This document shows, in pieces, positions 41,017 to 45,962 of a stretch of 45,962 nt of DNA. The number at the start of each line of letters is the position of its first letter. The stretch's first letter is position 1. Origin of the DNA: JBGOUV01 sp041477815 (lineage in GTDB: Bacteria; Acidobacteriota; Terriglobia; Bryobacterales; JACQDG01); assembly GCA_041477815.1 (NCBI GenBank), contig JBGOUV010000005.1, positions 1-45,962 on the forward strand, read 5' to 3'. Below the pieces are notes generated by a model, which was not told the DNA's origin, made no database searches, and worked only from the letters and a program-made list of their open reading frames with translations. The translations under genes were made by a program, and so were the position numbers.

Positions 41017-42450
41017 ATGGATGGGAGGCCGCCGCTCGTGTACAAATGGCACCCGATCACCGATTTAGGCACTGACCCAGGGGCGCTAACGGACGGAGAG
41101 TTGGACCCCCTCGGGCGAGTCTGGGCCGACCAAAAGAAGGAGATCGATCGCGAAGCGTTGGACGAGTTTGATAAGCGGCTGCGGCGCGAGTGGGCCATTG
41201 AGACAGGCATCATCGAGAGGGTCTACACGCTGGATCGCGGCGTAACGCGGACGCTGATTGAGAAGGGCATCCACGCGGCCTTGATTCCGCATGACGCCAC
41301 CGATCAAGACAGCACGCTGGTCGCGCAGATCATTCAGGACCACTACTTTACTTTGGAAGGGATGTTTGATTTTGTGGGAGGGCAACGGCAGCTCTCGACG
41401 GGCTACGTAAAGGAGTTGCACGCCGCCCTTCTACGCAATCTGGACACCTACACGGTGGTTGATCAGTTCGGCCGGGCGTTCGAGAAACCGCTGGAAAAGG
41501 GCCAGTACAAGACTATTTCCAACAGTCCCACACGGCCAGACGGATCCGTGCACGAGTACTGCCCCCCTGAGCACGTGGCCTCCGAGATGGACCAACTTAT
41601 CCGGATGCATACGGAGCACCAGGCGCGAAGGTTGCCTCCCGAGGTGGAAGCTGCCTGGCTTCATCACCGCTTTAGCCAAATCCACCCCTTCGCCGATGGG
41701 AACGGGCGGGTGGCGCGCGCTGTTGCGAGTCTCGTGTTTATCAAGGCCGGCTGGTTTCCGCTCATCGTGAAAAGGGAGGACCGGGACCGATACATCGAGG
41801 CGCTGGAAGAGGCAGACCGTGAGGATCTGCGACCACTCATTGGAATGTTCGTCGAGGCCCAGCGAAATGCTCTCATCCAGGCCAGCGAAGCCGCGTACGA
41901 TGTCAGGCCGATCACTTCTACCGATGAAGCCATCGCCGCGGCGCGTGATCGATTGCTGCAACGCGGCAGGCTGCCACTGAAGGAGTGGCTGGCGGCAAAG
42001 GCTACTGCCAATGAGCTTGCTAATTTCGCAATACAGCGCTTGAGCCAAATCGCCAACCAACTGAACCAGGAGATTGGCAGCGGCGGCAGAGGGTTCACAT
42101 TTTCTGCTGGCAGCGGCAAAGGGTGGAACAACGCTATCCGTGCGAGAATCGCTGAAAAGGCGGGCCAAGCCGCCACATTCGCAGGATATAACGCTCGCGC
42201 CCAGCTATCGCTCAAAGCGGGTCGAGATGATGCACTCGAGCTTTCGTTTCACGCCCTGGGACCCCGATTTCGCGGGATCATCGGGGTGGTGGCTTACCTG
42301 GCCGTGCCAGGACAGGAACCCACTCTCATAAAAGGCGGTGCCTTCCAAATCAACTATCAGGAAGATCTCGCCCAGGCGCAGACAAGGTTTTCTACCTGGC
42401 TGGAGCACGTGATACTCGAGGGCCTGACGGAATGGCGCCGCACTCTTTAG
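41017..42450 (+). CDS. Fic/Fido-domain protein (AMPylase-type)
   Basis: A protein of 477 aa (470 aa if the GTG at 41038 is used, which has a GGGAGG Shine-Dalgarno and a TAGAAT box upstream). The Fic core is HPFADGNGRVAR (223-234) with the catalytic His223 and the anion-binding loop. Fic proteins transfer AMP or other groups from a nucleotide to a target protein. An inhibitory helix of the (S/T)xxxE(G/N) type is not clearly present; WAIETG at 59-64 is only a weak match. The C-terminal ~190 residues are not recognised. It has lower GC than the heptose genes and is inserted between gmhA and the ROK gene; its stop abuts the ROK stop with no gap. Confidence 0.85.
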   Translation: MDGRPPLVYKWHPITDLGTDPGALTDGELDPLGRVWADQKKEIDREALDEFDKRLRREWAIETGIIERVYTLDRGVTRTLIEKGIHAALIPHDATDQDSTLVAQIIQDHYFTLEGMFDFVGGQRQLSTGYVKELHAALLRNLDTYTVVDQFGRAFEKPLEKGQYKTISNSPTRPDGSVHEYCPPEHVASEMDQLIRMHTEHQARRLPPEVEAAWLHHRFSQIHPFADGNGRVARAVASLVFIKAGWFPLIVKREDRDRYIEALEEADREDLRPLIGMFVEAQRNALIQASEAAYDVRPITSTDEAIAAARDRLLQRGRLPLKEWLAAKATANELANFAIQRLSQIANQLNQEIGSGGRGFTFSAGSGKGWNNAIRARIAEKAGQAATFAGYNARAQLSLKAGRDDALELSFHALGPRFRGIIGVVAYLAVPGQEPTLIKGGAFQINYQEDLAQAQTRFSTWLEHVILEGLTEWRRTL

Positions 42451-43296
42451 TCACGCTTCCGCCAACACCGCCGCCCCCCACAACACCGAATCATCCCCCA
42501 GCGCCGCCGGCCACACCTCCACACGCACCGGCAACGACGCCGGAATCTGCCGCTCCAGTTCCCCCCGCAGCTCTCGAAACAACGCCTCCCCCGCCTTGCT
42601 CAACCCTCCGCCGATCACCACGCGCTCGGGATTCACCAGCAGCAGCGCCACCCGCAGCCCTCGGGCCAGATTCGGAACGTACTCGGCTCGAAACGCAGCA
42701 TCTTGCAGGAGCTCGGCCGCCCGCCGTCCCGTCCGCGCTTCAATCGCCCGACCCGAGCACAGCGCCTCAAAACACCCCCGCTGCCCGCAGGGGCATTCCG
42801 GACCATCGGCCTGGAGCGGCACGTGCCCCAGTTCCCCCGCCAGCGAATCCGCCCCGTGCCAGATCTCGCCGTCGATGAGAATCCCCGCCCCGATCCCGGT
42901 CGACAGCGTCACATAGAGTAGCGACGACGCACCTTGCCCGGCCCCTGCGGCCCACTCCCCCAGCGCGCCCAGGTTCCCGTCATTGTCCATCCGGCACGGA
43001 ATCGCGAGGTGCTCGGCCATCACCGCCGCCAGTGGAAAATCCTGCCATCCGCCGGCGTGCATCGACCGGCCCACCCGCTGCGCCGCGTAGTCCACCGGCC
43101 CGCCAAACCCGATCCCGCACGCCGCCGGCCGCGCTCCCTCCAGCCAACGTGGCAGCAGCGCTTTCAGGTGCTCCATCATCCACGCGCGGCCGCCCGCGGC
43201 GGCGGTGGGAAAGGTTTCTTGCCGGATCAAGCGCCGGTCCTCGAACAACGCCAGAGAATGTTTGGTTCCGCCGATGTCGAGGGCCAGAACGACCAT
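42451..43296 (-). CDS. ROK family sugar kinase
   Basis: A 281-aa ROK kinase. LALDIGGTKHSLALF is the phosphate-binding motif, RMDNDGNLGALGEWAAG contains the catalytic Asp, and CPCGQRGCFEALCSGRA is the ROK zinc-binding motif. It phosphorylates a hexose or N-acyl-hexosamine; glucokinase activity is a common default. Its place beside the heptose kinase suggests a role in supplying sugar phosphates, but that is inference from position. Confidence 0.87.
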   Translation of the reverse strand: MVVLALDIGGTKHSLALFEDRRLIRQETFPTAAAGGRAWMMEHLKALLPRWLEGARPAACGIGFGGPVDYAAQRVGRSMHAGGWQDFPLAAVMAEHLAIPCRMDNDGNLGALGEWAAGAGQGASSLLYVTLSTGIGAGILIDGEIWHGADSLAGELGHVPLQADGPECPCGQRGCFEALCSGRAIEARTGRRAAELLQDAAFRAEYVPNLARGLRVALLLVNPERVVIGGGLSKAGEALFRELRGELERQIPASLPVRVEVWPAALGDDSVLWGAAVLAEA

Positions 43297-43300
43297 GCGT

Positions 43301-44290
43301 TCAGTTTCTGGCCACGGCGGCCTTGGCCAGAACCTCTTCCGGGATCGCCGTTCCGGTGCCCTTCTTCATGATGGTGATGCCGGCCACCAGGTTCCCGAAC
43401 CGGAGCGCCGTCGGATAGTCCCCGGTCACCCGCAACGCCAACGCCAGCCCGGCCGCAAAACTGTCCCCGGCCCCGCAGATATCCACCGGATGGGGTACCG
43501 GCTCGCAGGGGATCAAGTGCTCGCCGCGCTCATCGATCAACTGCACTCCCCGGTCCGCCTGGGTCACCACCAGCGGATGCTGCCCGATGGCGCTCCGCAG
43601 GCGCTGGAAATCCACCTCGCCGAAAAGGCGCAGCGACGCCGCCGTGGCCTCCTCGTTGTTGGGCTTGGCGATCACGTTGCGGAAGCGGTCGATGCGCGTG
43701 CGCGAATCGGCCAGGATCAGTTTCTCCGGATACCGCTCGGCCACGTCGGCGACCAGGTCGCGCAGGTAGGCAGTCACCACGCCGCCCCGCGCCGTCTCCG
43801 CCTGGTCCGCCACCAGGATGACGTCGAACTCCTGGAAGTGAGCGTTGAAGTTGGCGATGAGCTGGTTCTCCACGTCGCCCGGGAGCGGCGTCGTATTGAT
43901 GAAGTCGCACCGCGGCAGGTCCTCCACGCCGGTATCCTGGTTGAGAAGCTTAGTGTAAGTGAACGTCTGAATGCTCTGGGACGCCACCAACAGCTTGTAC
44001 TCAATCCGGCGGCGGGCCAGGGCCTGCTCCAGCTCGAACCCGAACCCGTCCTGCCCGATGGCCCCCAACACGGCCACCCGCCCGGCCCCCAGCGCGATCA
44101 GGTTGTTGGCGATGGTGCCTCCGGCCCCCGGAGTGGCCTCGGCCGACACCACCCCCACCCGGGGGATCCCGGTTTCCCGCGAAGGCTCGGCCACGGTTGG
44201 GTCGTAATAGCACCACCGGTCGAGACAAATGTCCCCCACCACCAGCGCCCGCACGCTGGGAATCCGGGCCAGTATCTCGCCCAGGTTCAC
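43301..44290 (-). CDS. hldE: PfkB-family heptose-7-phosphate kinase (HldE N-domain type)
   Basis: A 329-aa ribokinase-family protein matching the kinase half of HldE/RfaE. VVGDICLDRWCYY, GAGGTIANNLIALGA and the C-terminal GAGDSFAAGLALAL (ATP site and catalytic Asp) are the signature. It would make heptose-1,7-bisphosphate. The cytidylyl/adenylyltransferase domain of bifunctional HldE is absent, so the ADP transfer needs another protein. It lies four bases after the ROK gene on the same strand and overlaps the DHS-like gene by ATGA. Confidence 0.85.
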   Translation of the reverse strand: MNLGEILARIPSVRALVVGDICLDRWCYYDPTVAEPSRETGIPRVGVVSAEATPGAGGTIANNLIALGAGRVAVLGAIGQDGFGFELEQALARRRIEYKLLVASQSIQTFTYTKLLNQDTGVEDLPRCDFINTTPLPGDVENQLIANFNAHFQEFDVILVADQAETARGGVVTAYLRDLVADVAERYPEKLILADSRTRIDRFRNVIAKPNNEEATAASLRLFGEVDFQRLRSAIGQHPLVVTQADRGVQLIDERGEHLIPCEPVPHPVDICGAGDSFAAGLALALRVTGDYPTALRFGNLVAGITIMKKGTGTAIPEEVLAKAAVARN

Positions 44291-45261
44291 TTCCCCGCCT
44301 CCTCCAGAATCAACCGCCGCAGCGCCGGCAAGGTCGCCCGATGATCGCCGCAGAAGTAAATGCTCTCGCCGCCATCGGCCACCGTCCGCACCAGGATCGT
44401 CTTGTGTGGCCGGAAATAATACCCCGGATCGCTCTTGGGCAGCTCCCTATGATAATCGCCCTGAATCGGCACCAAGTCAAACACCGCCGTCAGAAAATGC
44501 CGGATCTCGCGCCCCTCGCGGTGAGCCACATTGCGAGCCATGGACAGCGCCTTCAGGTACACCTCCGGGCCCATGATGGCCGACCCGTAGCTCAACATCA
44601 CCCCGCCTTCGAGCTGCTCCACCGTGTTGGTGAAGATCAGAAAGTCGCGGTAGCTGGCCTTCCCCAGCGCCGCCCCATCACAGTTGGGATGCTCGTGGAT
44701 GATGTCGTACCCCACCCCCACGTGCACCGTCGCCGGAACCCCGCACCGGTACGCCGCCGCAAACACGCTGAGGTCTTTGTGCGGGAAATCGCTCTCGGCG
44801 ATGCGCCGGCCGATGTTTTCGCCCAGTCCCAGGTCGCGCTCGGCCGCCTCCGCGATCCACTCGTTCAGGATCCCGGTCTCCTGCCACAGCCCGAACTCGC
44901 CGCTGCGGATGTAGCGGGCCACACTCTCGGTAGACGCGCCGATCCGCGCCAGCTCGTAGTCGTGGATCACTCCCGCCCCGTTGAACGCCAGGTGCGTCAG
45001 CCAGCCGCGCTCGATCAGGTCCACGAGCTGTCGCGATACCCCGACCTTGAGCACGTGCGCTCCCAGCATCAGGATCCGCGCCGCCCCGCGCTGCCGCGCT
45101 TCGGCGAGCCGCGTGGCCACCGTCCCGAGCTGCGGGTGCGCAAAGGCCGGCTCGGTCGCATCCAGAGGTAGCAGGTCCGCGACCGTCATGTCGTGCTTCC
45201 GCGCGGCCAGCGGCTGGATGACCAGCTTGGAGCGGTCGAAGATCGGATACCGGGAACTCAT
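44287..45261 (-). CDS. Deoxyhypusine-synthase-fold protein of unknown function
   Basis: A 324-aa protein. MLGAHVLKVGVSRQLVDLIERGWLTHLAFNGAGVIHDYELA (about 65-105) resembles the NAD-binding part of deoxyhypusine synthase, and VHVGVGYDIIHEHP and SYGSAIMGPEVYLKAL are further conserved blocks. The catalytic Lys motif of true deoxyhypusine synthase is not seen, and bacteria lack its substrate eIF5A. It is overlapped by HldE-type and HAD genes on both sides, so a step in heptose or other surface sugar metabolism is likely. The reaction is unknown. Confidence 0.7.
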   Translation of the reverse strand: MSSRYPIFDRSKLVIQPLAARKHDMTVADLLPLDATEPAFAHPQLGTVATRLAEARQRGAARILMLGAHVLKVGVSRQLVDLIERGWLTHLAFNGAGVIHDYELARIGASTESVARYIRSGEFGLWQETGILNEWIAEAAERDLGLGENIGRRIAESDFPHKDLSVFAAAYRCGVPATVHVGVGYDIIHEHPNCDGAALGKASYRDFLIFTNTVEQLEGGVMLSYGSAIMGPEVYLKALSMARNVAHREGREIRHFLTAVFDLVPIQGDYHRELPKSDPGYYFRPHKTILVRTVADGGESIYFCGDHRATLPALRRLILEEAGK

Positions 45262-45962
45262 GCCGGAAACAGAGCCCCCATCAGCTCACCATAGCAATTG
45301 TAGTTCGGAACGATCCAGTCGGCGCCGACCCCGGCCAGCCTGTGGCGCTTGGCCGGGTCCACCTGGACGCACAGGGGCTCGTCGGTCGCTACCCCCACCG
45401 CCACGCCGCCCACGTCCTTGATGTTCTCGATCTCCACGTACCCGTCCCCGAACCCCAGGAACTGATCGCCGCGAAACTCGCTCGAGGCGATGATCTTCTC
45501 GATGAGGATCTTCTTCGAGAAGCTCGTGTAGTCGTCCAGCGCCCCGAACACCCCGCCGTCGAAGTACTGCTCCACCTGCAAGAGCCGCGCCTCCGCCCGC
45601 ATGTAGGCCTGGTCGGTGCCGCTGGCCAGGTACATCTTCAGGCCCCGCTCCCGCAGGGCTTCCAGCAGCCGCCGCGACCCCGGCACCATCATCCGGTCCG
45701 GCGCGATGGACCCGTTGCGCAGTCCTTCGATTCGGTCGGCGATCAGGAGGTTCAGCCGCTGGTAGTACATCTTCTTGTACTCCAGCGGATCGAGCGGCGT
45801 GCCGCCGCGCAACTCGAGCTGCCGGGCCAGCTCGATCATCTGGTACATGGTCTGCCGGCCCGTCAACCGGCCCACGTACTCCTCGACCAGCGCCGTCAGA
45901 TCCTGTTCCGACTCTCCGGTCTTCCGATCCATCAGGATCTCCACCATCATCGGGACCATCAC
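45258..45962 (-). CDS. HAD-superfamily hydrolase (5' end outside window)
   Basis: The C-terminal 234 residues of a HAD phosphatase; the gene runs off the right edge, so the DxDxT nucleophile motif is not visible. The cap-like helical part (QDLTALVEEYVGRLTGRQTMYQMIELAR) is followed by PGSRRLLEALRERGLKMYLASGTD (motif II) and FGDGYVEIENIKDVGGVAVGVATD (motifs III-IV). It may act as the phosphatase that removes the 7-phosphate of heptose bisphosphate (GmhB role), but this class is broad. The DHS-like gene starts inside its last codons. Confidence 0.75.
   Translation of the reverse strand: MMVPMMVEILMDRKTGESEQDLTALVEEYVGRLTGRQTMYQMIELARQLELRGGTPLDPLEYKKMYYQRLNLLIADRIEGLRNGSIAPDRMMVPGSRRLLEALRERGLKMYLASGTDQAYMRAEARLLQVEQYFDGGVFGALDDYTSFSKKILIEKIIASSEFRGDQFLGFGDGYVEIENIKDVGGVAVGVATDEPLCVQVDPAKRHRLAGVGADWIVPNYNCYGELMGALFPA

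Overview
The window looks like a chromosomal contig end from a high-GC member of the Acidobacteriota, most likely the Bryobacterales/Solibacter group. This is inferred from gene content: a beta-propeller protein with the TIGR03437-type C-terminal domain, a TonB-dependent receptor with a carboxypeptidase-regulatory-like plug extension, a DUF5916/CBM9-like barrel protein, FtsX/MacB-type permeases, a cytochrome c next to a porin, and a VIT/vWA protein. The first ~90 bases are almost only G and T and look like a poor contig end. No rRNA, tRNA or CRISPR array was found.

Layout. 1-5.2 kb: surface-sugar and accessory genes (SDR, DegT/StrS aminotransferase, GT2 glycosyltransferase, an orphan MNT nucleotidyltransferase with a broken HEPN partner, a lower-GC HEPN-like gene, a radical SAM/SPASM protein). 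5.5-9.1 kb: a Tad/Flp-type cluster in the order TadG-TadE-TadE-TadG, whose outer genes are close paralogues. 9.1-11.5 kb (minus): glcD-like FAD oxidase, TPR protein and two small membrane proteins. 11.5-16.2 kb (plus): guaA, purM, purN and tyrS, the last three overlapping. 16.3-17.2 kb: a lower-GC two-gene cassette with a TIR-like nucleotide-binding protein, abutting two FtsX permeases and a DUF5916 barrel protein. 22.1-22.7 kb: a VapBC module.

22.7-30.0 kb (minus): argF-argG-argH-argR, then a TonB-dependent receptor and a SYLF protein, with most junctions overlapping. Two ARG-box-like operators cover the argF start, so the repressor encoded in the operon probably controls it. 30.0-31.8 kb: an AbrB-PIN toxin-antitoxin pair coupled to a PI-PLC/AIM6-like phosphodiesterase, then a small hypothetical gene. 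32-38.9 kb: secreted and cell-surface proteins (TIGR03437 propeller, VIT/vWA, NHL/PAL-like propeller), a TIGR04282 glycosyltransferase and a cytochrome c. 38.9-46 kb (minus): a porin, then an ADP-heptose-type set (gmhA, ROK kinase, HldE-type kinase, DHS-fold protein, HAD phosphatase running off the edge), interrupted by a plus-strand Fic gene.

The best candidates for something undescribed are the 72-aa plus TIR-like cassette, the symmetric TadG-E-E-G cluster, the DHS-fold protein in the heptose cluster, the AbrB-PIN-phosphodiesterase operon, and a GC-rich palindromic element that forms the N-terminal coding sequence of the TonB-dependent receptor.
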